Shown: positions 1 through 11,838, counted from the stretch's first letter. The stretch is 64,000 nt of DNA from Rutstroemia sp. NJR-2017a BVV2 (GCA_002946415.1 NJPS01000054.1:124001-188000), one strand, 5' to 3'. Numbers and translations: made by a program. Notes: generated by a model from the sequence alone, not told the origin.

Positions 1-2710
1 GGTTATTTGATTCTTGAGGATTCGATTGACCATCAAAGATTACAGTATCCGCCTTTCTAGTACCAATGCCGTACCAGTACAGACTAGAAGGAGAGTTTGC
101 AACACGCAACATGTTACTCTGACAGTTTCCATCGCATTGCGTATTGTAGTTTCCAGTCCATTGACCATTGAAGAATGCCCAGCTAGCCGTGTTGTAGAGG
201 AAGATATTGGAACCACCATTGATATTCTGGCCGAGCGAAGTACGGCATTTACCGTTATTACCGGCACACCATGAGAAGTCAGGATCACCATATTTAGAAA
301 CTGCAACCCATGGTGCAGGTGCAAGCAAGACTGCGTTGTCTCCCTGCATATATGGCGATTCCGTCTGAAGCAGACCGGCGAAGACATTCTGTGCCTTGTT
401 GAAGTTGTAATTGTAAAGCCAGTTATGTTCTGCTCCAGTTCCTACGAGCCAGGTTGCTTTGGTTGCTTCGACAAGGATTCCGCGTCCCGTGGAAATAATC
501 TGTATAGGCCCGCCATCCAAGTTGTGATCGGCTGTCCAAACCCAAATGTTCTGCAAGTAAGCTGAGGAGCTTGAAGTCAGGTGAACAGCCAAGAACGCAG
601 CCATGCAGGTAGATGTATCCTGATTTTTACAACTTGTGTGTATAGTTGTGTCGGCAGTTCCACCTATTGTAACTATAGTATCCCAAATACCTACATCGCC
701 AGGGTTAGCTCCCGCCACATTCACCTGCAGGATTATAGCTCCTGGCAATGGTTCGGCGACAGTAAAGCGCATGTCAGATATTTCGGCAACCCCGACATCT
801 CCAGAATTCCCGACCTGAACGACAGGCCGTGGATTGGACGAGTCTTTGAAATTAGATCCAGCACCTGAACTGAAATTAGCATATATTTGGATTTTTGAGT
901 GCAGCATATTATGAACATACCTGATATCACAGCCCATGCTTCGCCGACTATGCGAGATCCCACCGGTACGAATAGTGTGCTTTTGACTACATAAACGCCA
1001 TATGGGAAGTATCTGACCAAGCCCAGTGTTAGCATGTCCCATCCAAACTCTTGATTATCACTTACGCAATTTTGCAATTTGCAGCAGCCTGTGACAAGAT
1101 AGCGTTTAGAGAAGCCGAATCATCGGTACTACCATCTCCTTTGACGGGAAAGCCGTCCACATTCTTAACGTTAATGAATTGGTCAATGGCATAGTTGGCG
1201 TAAGATGGCGCAGTCTTAGTAAAAAATTTCCCACTCGAGTCCAGCAGAGCTTTCGGTCTTGTAGTGGTATAGGACTGTCCATACTGAAATCCACCTGGGA
1301 CAGCGTTGCCCCAGATCCATGTATTGATAGAGCTCGCTGCAGCTAGCTTCGTTTGGCCGTTCGAGTTGACTGCAATTGGGTTGGAGGTATCATGGTTCAA
1401 ATTCTGAATTACGACTTGATTGTTCCTTGGCCCTTGTGTACTTGATTCGATGAATTTGACAGTAGTACCGGAGTTTGTAGAGGTTGAATCAAGAAGCACA
1501 ACATTCCCAGCATTTGCGTTACCTTGAGTCAAATCAATACCCAAACCACATGTATCAAAGACAACATTCTGAAGCAGGCTAGTGAAGCCCCCGGTTGCGG
1601 CGTATGCTGTTCTACAATATTTGAAGTAGATGTTCTTGAAGTTGACTTGTTGATTCGAGTTTTGGATGCCAATGACTCCGCCGGTGATTTGCATGTCAGT
1701 AACCGCAATGGTACTACCTCCAATAAGATTCATCCCAATATGACCATTTGAGTTGGATGGCATCCGAATTTGGACATTGCTGATAGCGCAGCCTTGAGCT
1801 ACACCCCACTGCAAAGCCGTGATCGACTGTGCTGGATCGAGAGAGTTTGTACTGCATTAAAACTTAGAATTTGAAGTTATTTATTAGTATGGGAGTATGG
1901 CGCCGCACTCAATGATAACATTTTTAAGCGCAGTCATGAAAGCTGTCTCATGTTGACCTGCGGCAGCTATTCACAGTTAGAAAGATATCAGGGCAAGGTA
2001 AAGATGGGTGCTTACAGTCATAACCGTTAATGAGAGTGTTTCCCGAGAAACCGGCTGCCGCTTTTAAAATAGGGGGGTTTTGAGGATCTCCCATGATAAT
2101 CGTCCCCAGACGAAGGTCAAGTTGGCTGTGGAGCGTGTAAGTGCCTCCTGGTATGAACACATGCGCTGGTTCAGCAGTTACGACGCCGGAACTATATCGA
2201 TTACCACCTCGACCGTCATCATTAAGTGCTGCTTGAATGAACGGGGTAGCATCACCACTTCCATCATTCGGCGCATTGTATTTAAGCACATTGCGGTAAG
2301 TAGGAAAAGTGTAGTAGTTTGCAAGGAAAGGGGCATAGCCTCTAGCGTTTCCCGTGTGGTCCATTTGATCAATCCAGAATGTGGACGGATTACTGGTCAC
2401 TGGGCCAGAGCAAGTAGCCGCCGCAGCGAATGCTGCATTGAAGCGATGTTCAGCGTCTGGAATATCGTCAGGTATTATAGAGGTATTCAGGCCTCCTGGT
2501 GGGCCGGCTGGTATGATACTAAGAAACATTAAGTCAGCCTCTTTCTGATATTACCGCGGAGGTTACTTACGGTTGTGCTTTTCCGACTGGCGATGGTGCC
2601 GTTGGCCCATACGCCGAAGCTGGGGCCGGTGATGGAATTTCATCACGCACACGGATAATGCCTGCTGTTGCGTACGTTACGCAAATTGCGAGAAGGATAG
2701 GAGTACGCAT
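1..2710 (-). CDS. GH55 exo/endo-beta-1,3-glucanase, 3' end outside window
   Basis: Secreted glucan 1,3-beta-glucosidase of family GH55 (pectate-lyase-like tandem beta-helix), acting on beta-1,3-glucan of fungal cell walls or callose. The start at 2710 gives a signal peptide (MRTPILLAICVTYATAG). Exon 1 is 2710-2571 and exon 2 begins at 2518 (codon CC|T). Exon 2 holds the first-helix signature (PTYRNVLKYNAPNDGSGDAT, then HVFIPGGTY). Further exons carry WGVAQGCAISNVQIRM, a second Pect-lyase start (VDGFPVKGDGSTDDSASLN) and, after introns at about 1065 and 930, WVWTADHNLDGG and a Cys-containing C-terminal region. At least five introns are needed; the acceptor near 1967 is ambiguous. The frame is open at the left edge, so the stop is not seen. 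A TATA-like element lies about 70 bp upstream. Family call is firm; exact exon ends are less so. Confidence 0.9.
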
Positions 2711-2774
2711 ATTTCACGATTCTTTGAGCAAACAGCAGAGAACCGATATGGAAGCATAAAATGCCAGTGCTGGC

Positions 2775-2783
2775 TTTTATATA
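2775..2783 (-). promoter_or_regulatory. TATA-like element of the GH55 gene
   Basis: TATATAAAA on the minus strand, about 65 bp upstream of the GH55 start codon, a spacing usual for fungal core promoters. No other element in the 980-bp divergent region 2711-3691 could be tied to this gene. Confidence 0.45.
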
Positions 2784-3582
2784 AGTATTCCCGATTCATT
2801 ACCAAATAGCAGACACATAAGTAAGAAGTGATCATTAAGCCTAAACTAGTGCCTCGTTAATAATCAGTTCGCTGACATTCAATACCCGAGGATATATTGA
2901 AGAGTACAGTCATATACCACCTCGAAATATTAGTTTAATTTTCGCTAGAATGATATTGTAATCATAAGACGCCACAAGAAGTCAAGAGCCGAACTGCTGA
3001 CTTGTGTCTTGGTGGGGAACAGAATGAGATCACAAATTTATTCCGGGGTAAGTTGATAGTTCGGTGCAGATCTCTTCTCTGTCATCAACTCGCTTTCATA
3101 ACGATAGCCTATTGTAAGATTCAACCTTGTGAGAAAATACCGCCGAAACGTTACATTGTTATTTTCTCGAGAGACTATGTTTTCGGTGTAGCAGGTCGTT
3201 GCCACTTCTGTCTGCAAAGAGTATCCCTTAAACAGAATAGGGGTTGCTCAATGAATATCTGGAATTGATTTGGTAAATGAGGCTCTATCAGTTTATCTGG
3301 TAGACTGGTGAGCATTACACCGCCGAATATGTGACAAATGCCGACTCACGTATTTTCTTCACATCCTGGTTTCTTCTCGGTCGAGTTCAGACCTGATACC
3401 TGCCGCCGTAGCTATGAGAATACGAGGTTAACGTAACTTTACACGGTGCCAAACTCGGGGATAGAGTAAAGGTACATAGAACTCATACACATGTGACGAG
3501 ATGATACTGGCCGAGCCTGAAGCCTGGAACTCAAGAGTCAGACGAGTCACGACAGCGTGAGTAGAATATGGCCAGCTTTTTG

Positions 3583-3589
3583 TATAAAT
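3583..3589 (+). promoter_or_regulatory. TATA-like element of the lysozyme-like gene
   Basis: TATAAAT about 105 bp upstream of the ATG at 3692. The following stretch is A/C-rich and leads into the start context CAAGATGG. This supports the start at 3692 rather than the in-frame upstream ATG at 3557, which lies before the TATA element. Confidence 0.45.
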
Positions 3590-3691
3590 CAAAGAAGCTC
3601 CCTCCACAGGATTATCCTCACAATCTCATTCAGATTCTTTACAAGACAATCCCCGCGCAATCTACTCTCATCTCAAGAATTACACTTCAAG

Positions 3692-4753
3692 ATGGCCTCT
3701 CTTCTCGCAACTGCTATTCTGCTAGCATCTTTGACCTCCGCAATCCCTTATCCTCCCGACGTGGCTATCCCGCCCGCTACACCTACAGTAAAGGCCGACT
3801 TCGGACATAAATCCGGAAACTTCATGCCAGGCAAATCCGAGTTCACTACCGAGTCAGTCCTAGCAACTGGAGGACGTGTTACCGGAGGAGCTGCAGTGAC
3901 TACCATCAACAACCAGGATGGCGTCGGTGCTGGAAGCGATTCTTACACCTTGTACCTGGGCGACGGCTCGGACCATGCGGGATGGCCACACAAAGAGAAC
4001 TGGGTGAGCTTTGAAGACATGTTCAACAACAACAAAGCAATCATGTTCAGTTCCTGCGGTTCGGTATATGGCCAAGCAAATGATGGCGGCCCGGAAGTTG
4101 GAGCAATCTATGACTCCATTCAGCAAGTCGCCACCGAAACAGCAGTCGACCACCGTTTCATTCTTGCTGTCATACTCCAGGAGTCTGGTGGTTGTGTTAG
4201 AGTAAGTGTCAACTAACTTGTGACTGACTAGAGCAGAAGGCTGATTATCCTGTTAAGGTTCCGACTTCGAACTCTCATGCGGGTCACAGCGACAACGTTC
4301 GCAACCCTGGATTGATGCAAGACCACAATGGTGATGGTACCTGCAATAGCGATATCACCCATCAAGTCCAAAATCCATGCCCCACCGGTGTTGTATGTCT
4401 CCAACAATCCATACTCTTAATATCACCAACTGACGTATCGACAGATCACACAAATGATCCGCGAAGGTACTGCTGGCACCAACGATGGCGATGGCCTTGC
4501 ACAAACTATCAACGGCAAGCACTTTCTTCACTTTCGTGATTGTCACCACTAACTTTTAATAGAAGCAACAGCAGAATTCGGAGTAACCAAGTCTCGTGCC
4601 TTCTATCTTGCTGCAAGAATTTACAATTCCGGCTCCGTCGACCCCAGCGGAAACCTTGAAGCAGGCGTCGCCACACATTGCTACGCCTCCGACATCGCCA
4701 ATCGCTTGACCGGATGGGTTTTTGCCGGCACGAAGTGCTTTCTCGACAATTAA
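3692..4753 (+). CDS. secreted lysozyme-like (SLT-type fold) protein
   Basis: 301-residue secreted protein. Exons are 3692-4201, 4258-4392, 4445-4514 and 4563-4753. Residues 1-17 form a signal peptide (MASLLATAILLASLTSA). After a low-complexity linker, the core has RFILAVILQESGGCVR, where E164 sits as the catalytic Glu of lysozyme/soluble lytic transglycosylase folds. NPGLMQDHNG follows, and then a helical part ending in GTKCFLDN. Cys122 and Cys168 could pair. The third intron starts with GC (G|GCAAGC...TAATAG|AA), a GC-AG intron required to keep the frame. The likely role is glycan cleavage outside the cell (bacterial peptidoglycan or other polysaccharide), but the substrate cannot be read from sequence. 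It could instead be a GH134-like or other lysozyme-fold glycosidase. Confidence 0.75.
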
Positions 4754-7190
4754 AGTTTTGCATACAAAGTGATAGGTTGTCCACAACTCTGCCACTGCGA
4801 GATAAGACTTAGATCTCTACACGGATATGGAAATTGTCATTCCAGTTCTACGGATTTGATTAGCGCAAATTTAGACAGCTCTTGGCTGCACATCGACATT
4901 ACCTCAGTTAATAGCTTCTGAATATGATTCTTGTGCATCAATAATTCTTCTTTCAAGTTCTCAATAGAGTCCTGTCAAACCCGACCAAAATGGTCCTGCT
5001 GCTGCTATGTGATGGATCTGAATGGAAGACATGAGCTGATAACAGAGCCTTCCGGTATCAGTCCAGCGTGAGCATCTCGAATGTGTCTCATCAGACTTCC
5101 CATTATCATTAATGTAGATCAAAAGCGAGAGGCTAGAGGAGACCAGATAGTCCCCCAGGAGGTACCTCGCCAATGCTGTTCCTATGGGAAAAATCAAAGT
5201 CATCTCCTAGTGGACCTCCACCACTTAAACCTCCTCTGTAAGCTTTGCTCATGTCTAAATGATCATTAGCATTACATGGAAAGATAATGTGGCTAGCATG
5301 GAGATCGAACTTATTGAAGCAACGGTCCCAGATAGCAACTCTCTTCGTCGACTGGTAATTCCATGTGTTGATAATACCCCATAAGAATATACTGCGTGAA
5401 GAAGGATGTGTCCTCAATGGCGATGCAAAACTCGTGCATGTCATCGGCTGTAGCTAGTAATGAACAATGTATTCCTCTGTAATATACAAAAGAAACATAG
5501 CATCGGGATTCGGCCTGTAAAATGTTTAGTTGACAATCGATAAGATCCCGCCCAGAAGTAAATGTTCTGTTTGGGTAGGGACCCAACTTCTCTGTGTTAA
5601 AATTGCTAGATTGAAAATGAGGATAAATATCGTAGTAGCAAAAGAAACGAGGAGTGTAGTAAAATGGAAGCGTTCGTCATTTGGCGATACTTCGACGAGA
5701 TCGATGTTCACACTATATCCAGCCTCTAGATCGATGCTCGACAACGACAGAAATCCCGAAGGAAATAGTGGAGAAACAGCATGGAAAATGCATGGTTGCC
5801 ACCATGAAAGATCAGCAAAATAACAAAGTTGTAACCAGAAGCAAGAAGACAAGATGTGTTCTGTATGGCGGTATGTACCATGACATGGCGGGAGTTGGAG
5901 GAGATGACAAGTCACCGCGAAAACAGCACCAGGCATTCCACTCGGGGCCGTTGTATTGGTGAGCCGAAGTTAAAGAAGGACGCGAAACAAATTTGCAGTG
6001 CGAATCAAGCACGCGGAGCAGAAAAGCTGCGCGAAGTTAGGTAAATATATGAGAGTCCTGACGTCTAGGCGCTCTAACGAAGTGCGGGGTAAAGCATGGG
6101 GAGATAACACTCCTAAAGCAGTAAATTGAATGGAAAACATTCGACGTCTATTCTGCACACTATTCAGGCACTTAACACAAAGTGCCTACATTTGTACGGT
6201 GTAGCGGGATTTGCTTGAGGATATTATGTGGAAGTAACACATCTCAGCAGATCTTCAAATCCTTGCGTATCCAGAGCTTCCCTGCCCACGCTCATATCGA
6301 GCGAGCGTGATCGCATAAAACCAGCCGATAAACCAGGGAGGACTGTTCAAGACACATTCCTCCTTCAAAAGACAAATCTGTAGGAGCAAATCCCGCAGTC
6401 TGAGCCATTCATAGAGTTGTGGGTTGTAGGTTTTCTGGCGAAGGATCTGATTTCGTGATGAGATGAACTTCTCCAAGAAATGCGCATTTTGTGCCTTCTT
6501 CCGAGCTCATCAATTCTCTAGTCGACAAAGTCTCCACTTGTATATTCAGTTGGTCGGCATAAGGTCGTATTGATCATCTGCTCGTCTTGCAGGTCCGCCG
6601 AGAGCCCGATCGCACATTCCTTTTTGTCGTATGATCACCGTGAACTCGGTTCTTCGGATGGCCGGGAATATTTTGGGTGATGGGTGGGTGGGAGTGGTGT
6701 GTTAGCTACCAATGGGCGGGGATTTCTGGCCATGATTTAAATACAAGATGGAAGTGGGTGTTTTTCTGAGGTTCATCCCAACCGAAAATTATGTCAAACT
6801 CGGTTTTCTGAACTAGCACACTTTAACCTTACTGTACAGTACCTTACCTTATCACAGCACCACAACATATACTGTACCATAACATGTGCAACACGGAATT
6901 TGGGCCAGAGCTTTGATTGAAAGTCACTCCATAAAGTTATATTCATCGCGCACTGCGAGGAATATTAACGTCTTACCCACCAAGGTTATCGCTTTTTACA
7001 CGGTCGCTTCGCTTCGCTAGACCATTAATGATTGCGTTCCACTATGACTTGAGAATAAACATAAGTCAAACATTACAGCAATGGGCATTTCGGTCCGAGT
7101 TTATCTGCTATCCAGAAGTTAGTCATACGTGAATCTACTCGAGGGAACATGTCAGATCCAATGTATTATTCAATCACCTTCTTGCAATAT
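4754..7190. other. long intergenic stretch with possible gene relic
   Basis: About 2.4 kb without a gene I can support. The minus strand at about 6012-5133 has several overlapping open stretches, one of 136 codons (5936-5526) with a hydrophobic segment near LLVSFATTIFILIFNLAIL. They do not join into a recognisable protein, so a decayed membrane-protein gene is possible. 6780-6900 is AT-rich with CTTAC/CTGTA repeats. 7004-7016 holds TCGCTTCGCTTCG, the reverse complement of a pentamer array found near 11.67 kb. Confidence 0.35.
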
Positions 7191-9037
7191 TTATTCATCT
7201 TTCTTCTCCGTCTCTGGCAAGAGCCACCAGGTCAACGCCATACCGACAAATAAACCAATACATATCGGGTGCAGCACGTATGTTCCAACCTTCTGCGCAA
7301 TCATTCCCACCATAAAGGGCGCAATAGCACCGCCAGAAGTCCCCACAGATCCAATCAACGACAGAGAAGCAATTTGCATATCATTGGGGATAAGGTGTTG
7401 AAAGATATGGATTGCGGCTGGACATACTGGCCCAAGAACAACACCGGATAATGCTACGGCAACAGAGTCACCAGGGATGGAGCGCACAAGCCATACCAAA
7501 AGTTCGAGGATCAAAGCCTGGTGGTATGTTAGGTTCCCAGATCCTTTACTGCAAATATTTGGGACTTACACCTGCTGTTGCGACATACACGTAACGACGC
7601 TCGCCAAGTTTGTGGGCTAGGAATGAAAGTGTAAGTCGGCCTATGGAACGATGAGTTGCAGCCCTTCATAATACAGTGTGTGAAGACATACTTAGCGTGA
7701 TACCGGCCCAAAATCCGGCAGTCACGTATCCGACCTTGCTCGGATCTCCGTTGCGGAACTGAACTAGGAATGAAATCACCCAGCCAGAAATTGCAACTTC
7801 AGCACCCTGGAAGACTAGTGGTTAATTTTACTTTAGAATTGGCCAATATGAATAACACAGTGCAGGTCCTCATGAGGAATGTCGACATTGATCAATCTGA
7901 TCTCAAGACTCCCAAGAGTATCACGGATCCTGATGTGAATAGCACACGAGTAAGTAACAATCTTACCTGATAAGCAAAAATAAACAAGGCCCCAAGAACA
8001 GTTGTTTTATGAAATAAGAGAGCTTTCAAAGAATCCCTCCTCCGCCGCGGAGACGTTGTGATATTACTCCGGTTCCTTCGCTCGGTGGTTGTGTCTGGTA
8101 GGGTAGGATCTGATTCGGCTTCGTATTTCCAGAACGCCCACGCAACGAGAAAAAGATTAAAAACAGCAAGCGCTAACAAGGTGAGATAGAAGCGCGACCA
8201 GATATAGCCTCTTGATATAATAGAGGTAGCAATCAAAGGTGCTACGGTTCCTCCAAGTCCGTAAGCTCCTTGGAAAAGCCCAGTTATCACCGTGTTGTTT
8301 GCTAGATTCGCACAAAAGACTTGGCCTATGGCGAGATTAATAGACATACCCGAACCGAGGACGAAATATCTTGACCTGTCAGTAGTGCGGTGAGTTTGCG
8401 GGCAAATGGCTACCTACGAGGCGGCCACAACAGCAAATGGAGGAGTCGTGACGATAATGGTATACCCAACTATTAGGAGAGCTTCAGATATAACCAGGGC
8501 CTTGGCTCGCCCAAGAGTTCTAGATAACAAGCTTACGAAGAAGGCTGCGGCAAGGAAGCCGAGGGCATTGCAAAGAAAAACAGTTGAAACGGTACTATAA
8601 TTGATATGGTAATGGCTACAAACTGTCAGTAGAATTCGCGAAGCACATAGGTCATAGTACTTCTCGAGGCTTCCAATCAATGCTCCATTGGCTGCATCGT
8701 TCATACTATTACCAAATGCGGTGAAACATGCTGCTAAAACCCGGTATCGGTTATTGTAAGGTTCCCAAATAGTTTCTATTCGATCGACTCCTTCACCGGG
8801 AGACTGGGAACTGGTGTTTTCTGGCCTTGCTTGAGGCTGCGACTCCAAAACATAGGGTTCGTTCACGGATTCTGAGACCCGACCGACAGTAGCAATGGTA
8901 TTAATCTCTATAGTATATCCGAATCCAGCAGGAAAGCCATTCTGATATGAATCTTCTGGCTTCCTAGGACATGGATATGGAATGGAAGCAGCCAGTGGTT
9001 CGATAGTCATTAAGCCTTCAACGTTTGTAAAAGACAT
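7191..9037 (-). CDS. MFS transporter (FucP/BSC6-like fungal type)
   Basis: 496-residue major facilitator with about 12 membrane segments. It has six exons: 9037-8661, 8615-8418, 8369-7967, 7806-7692, 7640-7570 and 7517-7191, all joins keeping frame. A polar N-terminal tail (about 95 residues) precedes the first helix (YRVLAACFTAFGNSMNDAAN). The motif-A-like loop is SRTLGRAKALVISE. GSGMSINLAIGQVFCANLAN in TM4 and the Gly-rich GAYGLGGTVAPLIA are typical of fungal BSC6/FucP-like carriers. A basic loop (TTSPRRRRDSLK) separates the two halves, and the C-terminus is acidic (PETEKKDE). It is transcribed in the same direction as the CocE hydrolase upstream of it. Location beside a hydrolase, a dioxygenase and a regulator suggests import or export of that pathway's compound. 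Substrate unknown. Confidence 0.88.
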
Positions 9038-9442
9038 ATTGGGATAGGAATTTGTGGATACAAACTAAAAGCACAATGGTTTCCCCTATAGAATGAGAAA
9101 ACTACTGAGAACTGTGAGCTACGTTTTATGATTACGAACTGCGAGTATGTAAGGTGACGTGGAGCGGGGAACGCGACAAATAAATCATCCTTGCTCGAGG
9201 AACAACAAATAGGAATCAGACGCCTAGACCGCCGGTCAGACAGGACTGCATTATAAACATTGAAGATCGTTGCAAGGCATAAAACGTGATGGGCTTGCGA
9301 ATACTGGCCGTTTCCTGACTTTGAGAGTTGGTTCTTGGTGACTTAGTCAACATTCTCACCTTTCATTCTTCCATACAAAAAAGAGAGAATAACCAAGCGT
9401 TGTTGAAAATGAAATTCTCCGTGTCTGGGCCTTTAATTATAT
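9038..9442. other. promoter region of the MFS gene
   Basis: 405 bp between the MFS start (minus strand) and the end of the CocE-type hydrolase. No open frame or RNA signature is seen; it must hold the MFS promoter and the hydrolase 3' UTR. Confidence 0.4.
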
Positions 9443-11311
9443 TTAACTACTTGTAAATGGCAGTATTATGTGGCTTGGGTGTTCTTCACTCAAGTATATC
9501 TTATGCCTCCCCTTGTTATTCACGTGGTCAAAGGTTCCAAAGTTGTTGACGGCAAAGCTTCGTCCGCTAACATGAACCCTTAAACTCTCCCCTTCCTCAT
9601 ACTCAATACCCATGGCCCATATTCCAATATCTAACCTCACAATCTGCCCCGGAGGTACTTTCTCTTCCTTTTCGTGCGGATGGTATGGCCAGTTGGGATG
9701 CATCGACTTATTTGGGTCAATTTCACGATGTGAAGCCCGAAGAATCCCCACAGGACCCTTGTACAGCACGACCTCGGTTTCTTGCTCAGGCTTAAACTCT
9801 TCGAACGACTTGACCGGAATTCCAGACCACGGGATATTGAGGTTCTTCATCGGCCTCCCGTTCTTATCCAATTTCTCAATGAACACGTAAACATCCATGT
9901 CATCCATATCTTCGCATGCCATGTACAGCACTGCTTTCGGCATGCCAACAATCTGGGTCGTCTTGTCGAATTTGTAAGTATATGATACGGAATCATCGGT
10001 TTCGGAATTATAGCTGGCTACATGCGCGCTGCTCTGTGGTTTAAAGGTCAAGGTGTTTTCTGATGAAAAGTAGAGCTTCTTGTAATCGGTCCGAGCCATT
10101 GGGAATGCATCCTCCACAACGTTCTCTATTGGATCCTTGGTTCCGAATCTCAGAATCGACATGCGCACGTGCGGTGTCTTCTCCCAGCCGTTATCAATAC
10201 CTTTCAGGTATTTGTCGAAAAACAGCTCTAACTCATCTTTGGATTCCTGCCTACCCCACAAATCATACCACTCCTGCCAAGGGTGCCAGCGGAGCCACTT
10301 TTCCGCTGTGTCAATCTCGAGCCATGCTCGAATTGCACCCATTCCATGCATGGTGTTGGTCCAAGTCCCTGTGATGTATGCTGGTAGGTTAATCTTTTTC
10401 ATGTCCGGTCGCTTATCATTCCACCATGCATTTGCTAGAGGGTGTTGCTTGTGCATCTCCTTGAAGCTTTCCATGCCATGCCGTCCCTTTAGCATATACT
10501 TGACAATCAAGTTATCAAATAGATCTCCAGCATAGATTCCTCCACGTACAAACTGCTCTCGAAAAATGTCACCGCAGCCCTCCCATGGTGCGATAGCTTT
10601 CAAGCTAGGCGGTCGTAGTGCTGCGATAGCCCATTGTGCAATCGCCAGATGCGAGTTACCCGCCAATCCAATTGAACCAGTGCACCAAGGAAGCTTCGCT
10701 ATAGCCTCGATGCAATCGTAACCGTCTTCAGCCTCCTGGGAGCCCATAATGCACATGACACCATCGCTATCTCCTGAGCCGCGGGAGTCAACATTCACAA
10801 TAGCGTATCCACGTGAAACCCAGTCTGCTGGGTCAGGTGCCTCAAATTTCTCCAGCCCGCTAAGTGTTTTATCGGGAATGCCGAGATTCCAAGGTGTCAT
10901 GAGTTTGAGTGACATAAGTCCATTGAATTTCTTTCCAAATGGGGACCAGCAAATCAGAGCCGGAACCTTTTCAGCAGCAGTGATTGACTGGTCGGACTTG
11001 TCTTTTTCCAGAGAAGACGGAGGTCGGTAGATATCAGCGTAGAGCCTAGCACCGTCGCGCATTTTAATGGTGGCATCATGCTCAACACATATATCACAAG
11101 GAAGAGGACGCGATTGGAAACCGTTCCAACCTTTGGGAAGAATTTCCGTCCGTGGATTGAATCCTTGGTATCCATCTACACCAATTTTTGGTGGATTGAT
11201 GTCAACAATAGGTGCGACAATCTTGGTCTGCGGGAGCGCCATGGCCGGCGAAGTACGTGCTGAAATTGGTTTGACCGAGACTCGTGGAAGTTTGCTCGTG
11301 AACCTGACCAT
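9443..11311 (-). CDS. CocE/NonD-family serine hydrolase (X-Pro dipeptidyl-peptidase fold)
   Basis: 622-residue intronless hydrolase of the cocaine esterase/PepX (S15) group. The N-terminus has VEHDATIKMRDGARLYADIYRP, the usual entry to this alpha/beta-hydrolase. VNVDSRGSGDSDG and QEAEDGYDCIEAIAKLPW follow, and then the nucleophile elbow LAGNSHLA, with Ser in the G-x-S position. The C-terminal half is the beta-sandwich (PepX_C) with VLYKGPVGILRASHREIDP and VHVSGRSFAVNNFG. The first 60 residues are basic and could be a mitochondrial presequence or untranslated, since an in-frame Met lies at 11242. It shares a 527-bp divergent promoter with the PhyH gene. Likely role: cleavage of an ester or amide bond in a small molecule; the true substrate is unknown. 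Confidence 0.88.
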   Translation of the reverse strand: MVRFTSKLPRVSVKPISARTSPAMALPQTKIVAPIVDINPPKIGVDGYQGFNPRTEILPKGWNGFQSRPLPCDICVEHDATIKMRDGARLYADIYRPPSSLEKDKSDQSITAAEKVPALICWSPFGKKFNGLMSLKLMTPWNLGIPDKTLSGLEKFEAPDPADWVSRGYAIVNVDSRGSGDSDGVMCIMGSQEAEDGYDCIEAIAKLPWCTGSIGLAGNSHLAIAQWAIAALRPPSLKAIAPWEGCGDIFREQFVRGGIYAGDLFDNLIVKYMLKGRHGMESFKEMHKQHPLANAWWNDKRPDMKKINLPAYITGTWTNTMHGMGAIRAWLEIDTAEKWLRWHPWQEWYDLWGRQESKDELELFFDKYLKGIDNGWEKTPHVRMSILRFGTKDPIENVVEDAFPMARTDYKKLYFSSENTLTFKPQSSAHVASYNSETDDSVSYTYKFDKTTQIVGMPKAVLYMACEDMDDMDVYVFIEKLDKNGRPMKNLNIPWSGIPVKSFEEFKPEQETEVVLYKGPVGILRASHREIDPNKSMHPNWPYHPHEKEEKVPPGQIVRLDIGIWAMGIEYEEGESLRVHVSGRSFAVNNFGTFDHVNNKGRHKIYLSEEHPSHIILPFTSS

Positions 11312-11838
11312 GAAAAATGGAATTCGGGAAGATTGAGTAGTATGTGGTTGAAGATACTTAGTTTCGGGTACTGAAGAGAGACTTTAAAGCTCACTTCTGT
11401 TTCCTGAAAAGTCGTAAGTAAGAGCGATACCAATTGACTCCGAACCTAAAGCTGCTTGGCTTTTACCGAAGTTCCAATCGTGAATGCCGGCACAAGACCC
11501 TTACAAAGTCAGCTGAAACTTTTACCGTACCCTTACCTGTCTGAAGATGGGGGAAAGGCATGAATATCATCTTAACCCGAACCGACCCGAGCCGATTTGT
11601 GGGGAACCATGTACTTCTTCTCCACAAACTTGTGAACCAAGTTTTGAGCCTAGCCGAGCCGAGCCGAAGCGAAGCGATCCTCCTTGGATCATTATCAATA
11701 TCTTTCTTCGGGCAAAAAAGTTAGGCTGCTTGTTCATGATGGCTATAAGAGTGCAACGAATATCAAGTACCATCCTCCGAAACTCAAGAACGATCATTAC
11801 AAGCTTCACAAATCAATCACCAATCACACACTACCAGA
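11312..11838. promoter_or_regulatory. divergent promoter between CocE-type hydrolase and PhyH dioxygenase
   Basis: 527 bp between two head-to-head starts. It contains two arrays of 5-bp units. The first, 11576-11595, is CCCGA, ACCGA, CCCGA, GCCGA. The second, 11653-11677, is GCCGA three times, then AGCGA twice. All units are in phase within an array and the arrays lie 160-265 bp upstream of the PhyH ATG. CCG-type triplets are what Zn2Cys6 regulators usually contact, and one is encoded just downstream, so a binding array is plausible but unproven. Confidence 0.4.
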
